From Saccoglossus kowalevskii (Eukaryota > Hemichordata > Enteropneusta > Harrimaniidae), in contig NW_003134839.1 of the NCBI RefSeq assembly GCF_000003605.2, positions 82,465 to 95,108 of the forward strand: a stretch of 12,644 bases of DNA, read 5' to 3'. The notes under the pieces are model-generated. The model was not told the origin of the DNA and made no database searches. It saw only the letters and a program-made list of their open reading frames with translations. Each line of letters starts with the position of its first letter. The first letter of the stretch is position 1. Positions 1-6,850 of this stretch are shown piece by piece. The translations under genes were made by a program, and so were the position numbers.

Positions 1-877
1 CTACCATGTTAACATTATTTTCACAGTATGTAAAAATAGGTTTTTCACACTTTACAGATAAACCAAATTTCTAATTACATTTTTATACTTTGTTTGATAA
101 TTTGTGTTTAAGAATCAAAATTGGAAATTGCGTACGAATCCTGACATTTAATGTGGAAAATGTTTTATACGTTTAGACTTGCGCGACACATAATTATTTC
201 GACCACGGTCACGTAATTTAATCACACCCAATTTATGAGCGCCATGGCTAAACCTTGATGTACCTGGATATAGAACAGAATCTCATTCCATAATTAATTT
301 GAAATAATGAAATGTTGTAAACAAACAATGTATTTTACACGCAAAAACAGTTCATTATCACTGATTTTTTTTGAAGAAGAAAAAATGTCTCTTTTTACCT
401 GTACCTCAGGCTGTAGCATTAAGTTTTTAAAATATGGGATCAGAGAAAAATATTACGAATGGCAGAATGCTGTATTGTATTCTCTCGAAACTGTCCTCAA
501 TTTGGCAAACTTTCGAATGTCCCAGCAGAATGTTGTTGTTCGACATATTCGACGAACACGTCTCAAATAATTTAAAATTATTCAGGACAAATTTAAAATT
601 ATCTTTCATTGCGTTTGTCCGCGAGTCGGATGAGTGTTGGAGGGTGAGACCCCCCCCAAATAATAAATAAATATTATTTTTTCCCCGAAGCAAACGACGA
701 CGCGTGGCTACAACACGAGAAATATCTCAAATTTACTTGGATACGAGTAACCATTTTTCAGCGAAAAAAATCAATAACTACCCTTTTCAGTGGGACACAG
801 ATCTAAAATGGGAAACGTGAGGGTGGGCATTGCACAGGCACTTTAAAATACAGTGAAATAACAAAACAAACGAGTCA

Positions 878-887
878 GTGACGAAGC
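878..887 (+). promoter_or_regulatory. candidate antioxidant response element core
   Basis: GTGACGAAGC fits the ARE core RTGACnnnGC, the site bound by NRF-small Maf dimers. The bases flanking the core do not fit the extended consensus well. It lies about 770 bases upstream of the non-coding exon. Alone it could be chance, but it is one of three cores between 878 and 2373. Confidence 0.35.
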
Positions 888-1060
888 TAAAGCAACCCAG
901 GGAAATGTTTGGTACGGTGAATACTTTCAGGGCGTGTCAGTAGCAAGTTAGCGACGAGGCCAACCATTAAACTAAAAATAAATATATACAAGGTCCTAAT
1001 TAAAAAAAAGGGCAGGCGCAATTACATCAAGAGAGTAAGGCGATTTTATAACGTTAGACA

Positions 1061-1068
1061 TGACGTCA
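1061..1068. promoter_or_regulatory. full palindromic CRE, upstream copy
   Basis: TGACGTCA is the complete cAMP response element bound by CREB/ATF-type bZIP dimers. An identical octamer occurs at 2346-2353 before the long-isoform start. Its use here is inferred from motif identity and position only. Confidence 0.4.
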
Positions 1069-1578
1069 TTTATTGTTGTAATCACGGAGGCCTCAGTATG
1101 TTTTACGCAATCTACATTAATGTGTACACATATTCTTCGACAGTGTAAAGGGAAATAAAATAAACTACAGCAAATAGCAAATGATTTTGGTGTACTAATT
1201 TTGTTTTGGAGTTTTCCCTTTTTGTTTGTTTTGTATTTTGCCCAAGCAACTTCGGCGTTTTCAAAAATACGTGAGCACCTTGTCCGAATGCGTGTTACGG
1301 GCAGAAATGTTCAAATAAATAAACAGATAATATCCATATCGTTGAGATAACATATTTGGCGCATGGTAGTATTTGTTTTGTAGTATATAATTAAATAATT
1401 TCAAGGTCACTTGTAGTGGAACGTGGCGAAATAGTGCTAATATAACTTGCATTATAATAAAATTATAGCAGCTAATATCTCACTTAATATTATAAATTTA
1501 AAATCGACGTTATATAAAATATCTGATTTTCGAATAAGAAAGTACAGTTTATACTTGACTATCATGGAATGGCATGAA

Positions 1579-1593
1579 GTCACGTGACCATGC
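1579..1593 (+). promoter_or_regulatory. CLEAR-type E-box overlapping an ARE core
   Basis: GTCACGTGAC (1579-1588) is a perfect 10-base palindrome matching the CLEAR/E-box bound by MITF/TFEB-family and USF-type bHLH-zip factors. Its right half is also the start of GTGACCATGC (1584-1593), which fits the ARE core RTGACnnnGC. The composite sits about 110 bases before the donor of the first non-coding exon, so it is in proximal promoter position for the short isoform. Overlap means the two factor classes could not bind at once. Confidence 0.5.
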
Positions 1594-1649
1594 ATTACTA
1601 TGGCGCTGTTCCATTAGTTGGATTCACACACTCCCACCTCTGATAGACA

Positions 1650-1706
1650 TAAGCACAGAGGCAATCGCGAAGTCGGCAGGGCTGCTACACTTACTCGGCG
1701 ATCGGG
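1650..1706 (+). other. non-coding first exon (5' end approximate)
   Basis: A strong donor (GG/GTAAGT, exon end 1706) is followed 115 bases later by an acceptor at 1820-1821 that opens the exon with the short-isoform ATG. The sequence before 1706 is less AT-rich than its surroundings and has no ATG from 1650 on, as expected for a leader exon. The transcription start cannot be read; 1650 is a placeholder. This exon might also splice to the long-isoform exon through the acceptor ending at 2707. Confidence 0.5.
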
Positions 1707-1821
1707 GTAAGTTTTTTCTTACAAATTTTATTTTCTGGTGTATACGTTAAGTATACAATTCTTTGAAGACGGTGGGAAGTGTTACTGACGATTTATCTTT
1801 CGGTATTTTTGGTGTTCACAG

Positions 1822-1929
1822 GCTGACTGAGTTGTCGGGATTGGAAACTGCAGAAGACTAGATCGACCGTGACTCCACTATCACAGAGTCCGCAGTCTTG
1901 AACCAAATTATTGGCCAATCTTGTCCAAA
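1822..1929 (+). other. 5' UTR part of the short-isoform exon
   Basis: The acceptor TTCACAG ends at 1821. The following 108 bases hold no ATG in any frame, so a ribosome scanning this leader meets the coding ATG at 1930 first. A CCAAT pentamer lies inside the exon at about 1915. Confidence 0.6.
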
Positions 1930-1965
1930 ATGACGACAGTTCAAGTAATACCAAGTCCGGCAAAG
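1930..1965 (+). CDS. NRF2-like first coding exon (short isoform start)
   Basis: This mini-exon encodes 12 residues, MTTVQVIPSPAK, and ends at a good donor (AAG/GTTAGT) in phase 0. It joins the acceptor at 5306 to give PSPAK followed by DMDLIDVLWKQDIDMG. Human NFE2L2 has the same design: a short first coding exon of about 15 residues followed by DMDLIDILW, with the exon boundary just before the same Asp. The start has A at -3 and no upstream ATG in the exon. The product would lack the ER-anchoring segment of the long form and would be a 596-residue soluble, Keap1-regulated protein by analogy with NRF2. Being so short, this exon is easily missed by gene finders; the evidence is phase, splice sites and exact family-boundary agreement. 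Confidence 0.8.
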
Positions 1966-2345
1966 GTTAGTATTTTGTGTTCGATATATTATATAAATGA
2001 TGAGTAGCCGTTTTCGTTTAAATTTGGAATCGAAATGTAAACACTGTGTGGTTGTGTGGTGACAGATGATACTCGAGCTCAGAGTCGTACACTACAGTAA
2101 AGACCTCTTCACATACGATTTTTAATGCGGTTCGTGCATTTTCAAGTAACTTATCAGTGTACGGAAGTGAGATATAGTCTATAGGCGATTTCTGAATGAC
2201 ATTTTAGGCATTTCAATGTGAATTATGTTTACAGTTTTCGGTTTTCTATGGCATATAAGGGGAAAATAGGGGTCGACTTGTCCTGGTGACCCCACAGCAA
2301 AATACTCTGCCATATTAAGTGATCTGAGCATGCGCGGTTGACATA
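1966..2345. other. intron between the two alternative starts
   Basis: This is intron for the short isoform and possibly distal promoter for the long one. A minus-strand open frame at 2179-2373 has no recognisable protein features. Nothing else supported was seen. Confidence 0.5.
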
Positions 2346-2353
2346 TGACGTCA
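2346..2353. promoter_or_regulatory. full palindromic CRE before the long-isoform exon
   Basis: TGACGTCA is the second complete CRE in the window. It lies 10 bases before an ARE core and about 115 bases upstream of a TATA-like sequence, which supports a promoter reading for this block. Confidence 0.45.
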
Positions 2354-2362
2354 AGCAATATC

Positions 2363-2373
2363 TGCTGAGTCAT
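2363..2373 (-). promoter_or_regulatory. ARE/MARE site before the long-isoform exon
   Basis: Read on the minus strand this is ATGACTCAGCA, a full fit to the ARE core RTGACnnnGC including the AP-1 heptamer TGACTCA and the GCA of a Maf recognition element. It is the best ARE match in the window. NRF-small Maf, BACH-small Maf and AP-1 dimers could all recognise it. Autoregulation through ARE-like sites is known for mammalian Nfe2l2. Confidence 0.55.
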
Positions 2374-2396
2374 TTCTGCAGTTCTTGGCTACCGAC

Positions 2397-2409
2397 GAAT
2401 ATTCTAGAA
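2397..2409. promoter_or_regulatory. heat-shock-element-like triplet
   Basis: GAAtaTTCtaGAA gives three alternating GAA/TTC units with the two-base spacing of the HSF1 consensus. A fourth unit, TTC, follows directly but out of spacing. It lies between the ARE and the TATA-like box. Such a pattern can arise by chance in AT-rich DNA. Confidence 0.3.
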
Positions 2410-2467
2410 TTCATAGACTTTTGATCGTATTTTTCGTTGAAAATTATTGTTTGGATCCACAAAGACT

Positions 2468-2473
2468 TATAAA
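2468..2473 (+). promoter_or_regulatory. possible TATA box for the long isoform
   Basis: TATAAA lies 395 bases upstream of the long-isoform ATG and about 100 bases downstream of the ARE/CRE pair. If used, transcription would start near 2500. An alternative is that the long isoform begins at the upstream exon and enters through the acceptor ending at 2707, which has a good pyrimidine tract. Confidence 0.3.
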
Positions 2474-2713
2474 TGGCAGGAAAGGCCATTATTCAAGCAA
2501 GAAGATAATATTTTACCGTTGAAGTATTTTTCGCCGCGCCAAGAAAAAGTCACGTTTTTTGTCTGTTCGTCCGCTCGTGCCTTTTGTTGGGCCTCGACTT
2601 CCGGGCCGAGATATATTAGTAATTTTCTATTTTTAAACATTTCTACACCTCGCCTTGTTAACTGAACATCAGCTTGCCCAGCTTCCTAGTTTTTACCTCT
2701 CATTCAGACGATT

Positions 2714-2822
2714 ATGGACTATATTTTGCAATGTTTTGAAAATATGACATGCATGACAACCTGCTGATCGTCCGCAACGCATTATGAATATCATTGCCAG
2801 AAAGAAGACGTCGCGTCTGTGA
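2714..2822 (+). promoter_or_regulatory. chain of four upstream ORFs in the long-isoform leader
   Basis: Between the possible exon start (2708) and the coding ATG (2863) there are small ORFs at 2714-2767 (17 codons), 2731-2739 (2 codons), 2749-2787 (12 codons) and 2784-2822 (12 codons). The third stop and the fourth start overlap as ATGA. None is in frame with and continuous to the main ORF. If the leader includes this region, scanning ribosomes must pass or reinitiate after these ORFs. Confidence 0.45.
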
Positions 2823-2862
2823 ATCGCTGAAATTTTCCTTTGTCAGAAGCGAACAGCAAACA

Positions 2863-3339
2863 ATGCAGAAGAAACGGTGGGCAGAGAGTATTCTCCATCT
2901 AACGATATTGCTGAGTTTATCTCGCGTGGACTGGGAGTCTTATTTTACCAACAATTTGCGGCAATTTCCCGAGCTCAATGAACTAATTTTGGGTCAGAAT
3001 TTAGCATACACGCAAACGCAGTTTCACAATATTTACAACGAGTTTGATGGAACGAGCATCCATCCCAAACGTATCAACAACGAACAATTCAATGAAGGTA
3101 TATTCAGGGAACTCCAGGCATTACATCGTCGCGAGTTTGAGCCGGCGGATCGCGATATAACAGCCTTGCTGCTGGACAGGCCAGAATACCGGTTAACTAA
3201 TGGCGACCAAAATAACAATGACGATGAAAACGGCGGAGAAACTGAGACAAACAATGGCGGTGACCATCACCATCATGAGGACAACATTGATTCGTTGTTG
3301 TTTGATTTTCTGTGGCCTGGGAATGAGCTCACTTTAGAG
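2863..3339 (+). CDS. NRF1-like first coding exon (ER-directed long isoform)
   Basis: This exon encodes 159 residues and ends at a donor (GAG/GTACAG) in phase 0, joining the acceptor at 5306 to read LTLE followed by DMDLID. It matches the N-terminal domain of NRF1: a short basic start, a hydrophobic segment with LTILLSL (residues 13-19) that acts as the uncleaved ER anchor (NHB1) in NRF1, then the family signature ILGQNLAYTQTQFHN (42-56) and a DGxxIHPK motif (62-69). ALLLD near 101-105 lies where NRF1 is cut by the DDI2 protease (human Trp103/Leu104). The rest is acidic and Asn/Gly-rich with a run of four His (135-138). The chosen start is the first in-frame ATG; the frame is open upstream to about 2794 but only from a TTG. 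The resulting 743-residue protein should be ER-bound and proteasome-responsive by family analogy. Confidence 0.88.
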
Positions 3340-3470
3340 GTACAGCAATGAAAGCCGGAATCTAATTGTTATAATTATTTTGAATTTGTGCAATTTAATT
3401 TATTGTGCAAATGTGTGGAAAGCAGTATTTCATTTCACACCTTCCTTTGTTTTTTCAAGTATCCTGATTT

Positions 3471-3592
3471 CATTCATTCATTCATTCATTCATTCATTCA
3501 TTCATTCATTCCAACTATTCTAACTGATTTTTTCACTCATTCATTCAGTTCAATCAATCAATCCCTTCATTAATTCATTCATTCTTGTTTTC
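3471..3592. repeat. CATT tetranucleotide microsatellite
   Basis: There are ten uninterrupted CATT units at 3471-3511, then a decayed tail of CATT/AATC-like units to about 3592. The array starts about 130 bases after the long-isoform donor and is likely to vary in length between individuals. Confidence 0.9.
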
Positions 3593-4337
3593 TTGCTTGT
3601 GCATTCATTTCCCTCACTAACTTTTGAAGTATTCAGAGTAAATAATTTCAACTCAAATGTTGTTTCCTGAAAACTGTAATGGAATTTACTAAAATTGACT
3701 AAAATTGTCAATAATTTTGATGGGTAACTGTCACCCCCAACAATTTGTATGTTACCGAAACATAAAAAAAAAAACATTAGGGAGAAAGCATTTTCACTGA
3801 AATTTCCATGTCTTGATTCTTGAGAAAAGAATTGGAAAAATTCATGTTTTCTAAATAGTGACAAAGTTAATGCTGGTCTTTTCTTAATGGGGTCAAGTCA
3901 GGTATAACAGGGCTTGAATATAGTATTCTGATCAATGTCAGTAGCAACAATTCCAGACATTGCCTAGTCAATCTAAAATTAATAACAATACATATGTATT
4001 TCAATGCATTAGAAGCTTTGTGGCTGATGAATTTTAAGCCCTGATATGGTGCCATATGGCTGTGTATGTGATATGATGCAACAATCAGCGCTTTTGCCAA
4101 GACTTGCTAACATAGTTAATACTAATGGAGAAGTGGGGTAATATTAACTGCAGATTACACTAGACGTTAAATAAATATCTGTGGGTGTGTAGGAATAGCC
4201 ACTTTGTCTTCCTCCTGCTTGAATAACTACACTGATAATGGTGACCCAAAATACAGGCTCTTAATAAGAATTATATTTTCTTTACCTGGGTTAAAGTGAT
4301 GTATAGTGACAGGGCTAGCCTCTTGTGGAAACTAATG

Positions 4338-4532
4338 TACTGTAAAAAGGGTTAATTATTCACTGGGGTTTAATTTTGCTGACTGGAAAATGCGCTAAGT
4401 TAAAACCCAGTGAATATGTAAAATTGAGCATAGAACACATCTAAATGATAAAACCCAAAAAAACCACTGAAGATCTCTGAAATGCTAAATCAGTGAAATT
4501 TAAACCCAGTAGAAATTAGTCATTTTACAGTA
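4338..4532. mobile_element. 195-base MITE with TACTGTAAAA termini
   Basis: The ends are TACTGTAAAA (4338) and its reverse complement TTTTACAGTA (4523-4532). If the outer TA is the target duplication, the element has CTGTAAAA termini and TA flanks, as in Tc1/mariner MITEs. Inside, ATTCACTGGGGTTTAA and TTAAAACCCAGTGAAT form a second inverted pair, so the element can fold back. There is no coding capacity. Confidence 0.65.
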
Positions 4533-4787
4533 TGTTATTGTCCTGTTATATGGTGTATATTGTGCTCTAAAACGAAACATGTATACATAGTAAATCATTG
4601 ATCATCTGCAGATATGATAAGATTATTATTCCCTTCGGACAAAGTCGAAAACAGTGACTTATAATTCGGTCTCCATCCGTCCATCCAGAGTCATATTCCA
4701 GAATCCTTACATATGCACATGCAGTGGTTTAGCGAATGATATACAAAATAGTTTCAAAATTACAGAATGTTGTATGTGCATTACTCT

Positions 4788-5252
4788 TTAACCCTTTGTG
4801 CACCAAAGTCAACTTCACACACCATACACAAAATAATTCCATGTGTAGTCTGCTTTTTCCCCGCGGAAAATGTTGAATAAATTTCAACTTTTTTTATCAA
4901 AAACTGGAAGCATTGTAATATTTTGTCTGAAATTAAGATTGAATTCAGTGAAAATTACAGAAAATGTTAACAAATTTGTCACATTTTGAGTGGGAAAACA
5001 ATTTGGCACTTAATATGAAAGGTAAATTTGAGTAAAATGAAAGTAGCACGATGCCAAGGCAATCAGATTGGCTGTGTGAATTTAAAGCCGTCACTACTAA
5101 TGAATAATGATTATGGATTATGAATAACATTAAACATTTGAATGTCGGAGTAATTTTTGTCTATTTTAACATTTTTTTGATTAAGAATCGTAGGCAATGG
5201 GAAATTAACACATAAAAATTTTGCTCCAAAGTTTTGGGTTTCAGTGGGTTAA
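4788..5252. mobile_element. possible decayed TTAA-flanked element
   Basis: TTAACCC at 4788 and GGGTTAA ending at 5252 are mirror ends, and TTAACCCTTTG is typical of piggyBac-type MITE termini. Beyond seven to eight bases the two ends diverge, so this is only a candidate about 465 bases long. Confidence 0.25.
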
Positions 5253-5306
5253 ATCAGACGTTCAAGTTGTTTTCCCCCAATTTATTCAGTATTTAATTTT
5301 TTTCAG

Positions 5307-6216
5307 GACATGGATCTCATAGATGTACTGTGGAAGCAGGACATTGACATGGGTGTGTGCCGTGAAATCTATGATGGAACATATCGACAGAAAGAACTGG
5401 AGAAAGAGAAGCAACTTGAACTAGCAAAACTGAAAGAAGAAAAGTCACCGAGTATTGGTGATGAATGGTCTGGATTGGAATATGGCGTTGACAGTGAAAC
5501 TGGGGAGTATTATCTTATCCCACATGTGCATGAGCCAACATCAGAACCCGAAGCCACGGCTGCAGACATCCCTCTTGATCCAGATGCAATTGATTATAAT
5601 CTCGATGAGTGTATTCAGATGTTGCGCGAGCATGCACTTCAACAGAATGGTCCCCAGGCTGTGGACGACGAGGGCCTGCCCCTCTCTGTGGGTATTACCA
5701 GTCCACAGATCCTGCCAGCAGAAGATAATGCCACTGCTGAACAGCAGTGGCAGGACCTGGCTAGTCTTACCGAGTTACAGCTTGGGTTGCCTCCGTTGCC
5801 ACCACAGAATGACACGTATGCTGTAAATGCAACAACGAATGGGAACGTCAATCTACAGAATGCTAGCATGTCACCGGAATTGAACAATCTCACTGACTTC
5901 ATGTCTGTGGGTGCATCGCTGCTTTCCCCAGTGGTACAAACACCAGAAGACTTCACCTACAACGCCAACAACACCGATTCCTTACTAGCAGCTCTGCTGA
6001 GCGGTGCAGTGATCGGAGATATTGACCTGATGAATGACATAACCATGGACGAAACACTGAGTGCATCGCTGGATGACATTGATCCATTAAACGCATCTAT
6101 GGAAGATGAACATGTTCCATCAGAGAATGGTGAACTCACCACATTACTGCCTAGTGTTACAGATGATGCTGATTCTGCCGTATCTGTTAATAGTGGAAGT
6201 GTTAGCAGCGGAATTA
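5307..6216 (+). CDS. shared exon: Neh2 (Keap1 binding) and Neh4/Neh5 activation domains
   Basis: The exon encodes 303 residues plus one base (phase 1). Residues are counted from its first Asp. Residues 1-16 are DMDLIDVLWKQDIDMG, the DLG-type Keap1 contact with Met in place of Leu. A charged Lys-rich helix (about 21-47) supplies candidate ubiquitin acceptor lysines. ETGE at 64-67 is the high-affinity Keap1 latch and is intact. LDECIQML (99-106) matches Neh4, and EQQWQDLASLTELQLG (145-160) matches Neh5, the CBP-binding activators. Residues 141-262 hold seven N-x-S/T sequons (141, 168, 174, 185, 194, 221, 262), like the NST domain of NRF1. The C-terminal end is acidic and Ser-rich. The donor is GTAAGT at 6217; reading through it would stop after two codons. 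Confidence 0.95.
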
Positions 6217-6255
6217 GTAAGTAAAAAATGAAATATAATTAACTTGCCATAATGC

Positions 6256-6450
6256 TGGAACGAGTTCCTTAAGGCCCCCCTCACCCCTAACATGAACCCT
6301 AACCTAACACTCCAGCCCCCGAATGTAATTCAATATGCCCCTTCAAATTATAAGTTACCCAACGAGGTGTATATACAATTGAAATGGAGGAGGAGTACCT
6401 GAGGGAAAGTGTTAGGATTAGTTATGGGTGTGGGGGCCCCTAAGGAACTC
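6256..6450. mobile_element. 195-base insertion with about 45-base inverted ends
   Basis: The left arm from 6262 (GAGTTCCTTAAGGCCCCC, continuing to CCTAACACT near 6311) is repeated in reverse complement ending at 6450 (AGTGTTAGG through GGGGGCCCCTAAGGAACTC). The 12-base sequence TTGCCATAATGC occurs directly before (6244-6255) and directly after (6451-6462) and looks like a target-site duplication. The left side has six extra bases (TGGAAC) before the arm. The element is non-coding and its family is not recognised. Confidence 0.65.
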
Positions 6451-6573
6451 TTGCCATAATGCATTTATGTTAGGAAGATGACCACTAAACACATGCAGGG
6501 CTTGAAGTTAAAGTTAAAAAAAAAATTGTGAGGTCATAATTTTTCAATGCCAAAATTTATAAAGCGGCCTTAG

Positions 6574-6770
6574 TATAGATAGATAGATAGAATTTTTTAT
6601 TTGGAACATACCAATGAAATCTTGAGTAAACTCCAACAATAACAATAACAAAACAAAACATTCAGAACAACAAAAACTTACAGTACTAAAACATACCAAG
6701 AATATAGAAAATAAATTTTGCAAAAATGCCTGCCAACCATTCTCCAACGACAAAGTGCGACTCTTCATTA
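6574..6770 (-). mobile_element. probable 3' tail of a LINE- or SINE-like retroposon
   Basis: On the minus strand the segment runs T-rich sequence, AATAAAAAATTCTATCTATCTATC and then the flank. A poly(A)-like signal followed by a short tetranucleotide run is the usual end of several invertebrate non-LTR elements. The plus strand shows this as a TAGA repeat at 6574-6590. The 5' limit at 6770 is a guess and no reverse-transcriptase motif is visible. Confidence 0.3.
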
Positions 6771-6850
6771 AATGCTTGAATTTGAGAAACAGTCTTGTGG
6801 TTGTTACCCTATTTGATGCTAATTAATTTGAATTCAAATTTTTTTTTCAG

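Larger units (their letters stand above)
1..1578. other. upstream flank, no gene seen
   Basis: No open frame here resembles a protein: short frames on both strands around 307-693 and 1261-1452 overlap one another, are low in complexity and have no recognisable domain. The stretch is AT-rich and contains an ARE core at 878-887 and a full CRE at 1061-1068, listed separately. It is most simply read as 5' flank and distal promoter of the CNC gene. A regulatory role beyond those motifs cannot be shown from sequence. Confidence 0.6.
3340..5306. other. large intron before the shared exons
   Basis: The intron runs from the donor at 3340 to the acceptor TTTTTTTCAG ending at 5306. It holds a CATT microsatellite, a MITE at 4338-4532 and a possible piggyBac-type remnant at 4788-5252, each listed separately. 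Open frames at 3388-3573, 3550-3864, 3867-4100 and 4945-5130 show no protein signature. A further ARE core, GTGACAGGGC, is at 4306-4315. Confidence 0.7.
6217..6850. other. intron 6217-6850
   Basis: The intron runs from GTAAGT to the acceptor TTTTTTTCAG. It contains an inverted-repeat insertion (6256-6450) and a probable minus-strand retroposon tail (6574-6770). No coding sequence was seen. Confidence 0.85.

Noticed and set aside
307-693. Overlapping ORFs on both strands in the upstream flank
   Set aside because: Low complexity, mutually overlapping, no splice or start context and no family resemblance.
2794-2862. N-terminal extension MPERRRR... of the long-isoform frame
   Set aside because: The frame is open but its first codon is TTG, not ATG. 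The first ATG at 2863 aligns with the NRF1 start just before the ER anchor.
4306-4315. Intronic ARE core GTGACAGGGC
   Set aside because: A single isolated match deep in a large intron is expected by chance in a window this long.
4630-4720. Intronic block with CGGACAAAGTCG and CCATCCGTCCATCC that resembles repetitive DNA
   Set aside because: No ends, internal structure or coding motif could be defined; a repeat-library search would be needed.
5455-6142. Other-frame ORFs over the Neh2/Neh4/Neh5 exon (5455-5826 plus, 5639-5956 and 5957-6142 minus)
   Set aside because: They overlap a frame with clear homology and have no features of their own.
6217-6224. End of the 5307 reading frame in SSGISK and a stop
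   Set aside because: A consensus donor GTAAGT lies there. Splicing to 6851 keeps frame and leads to the conserved downstream domains, so the apparent DSGIS-like SSGIS is really SSGINS.
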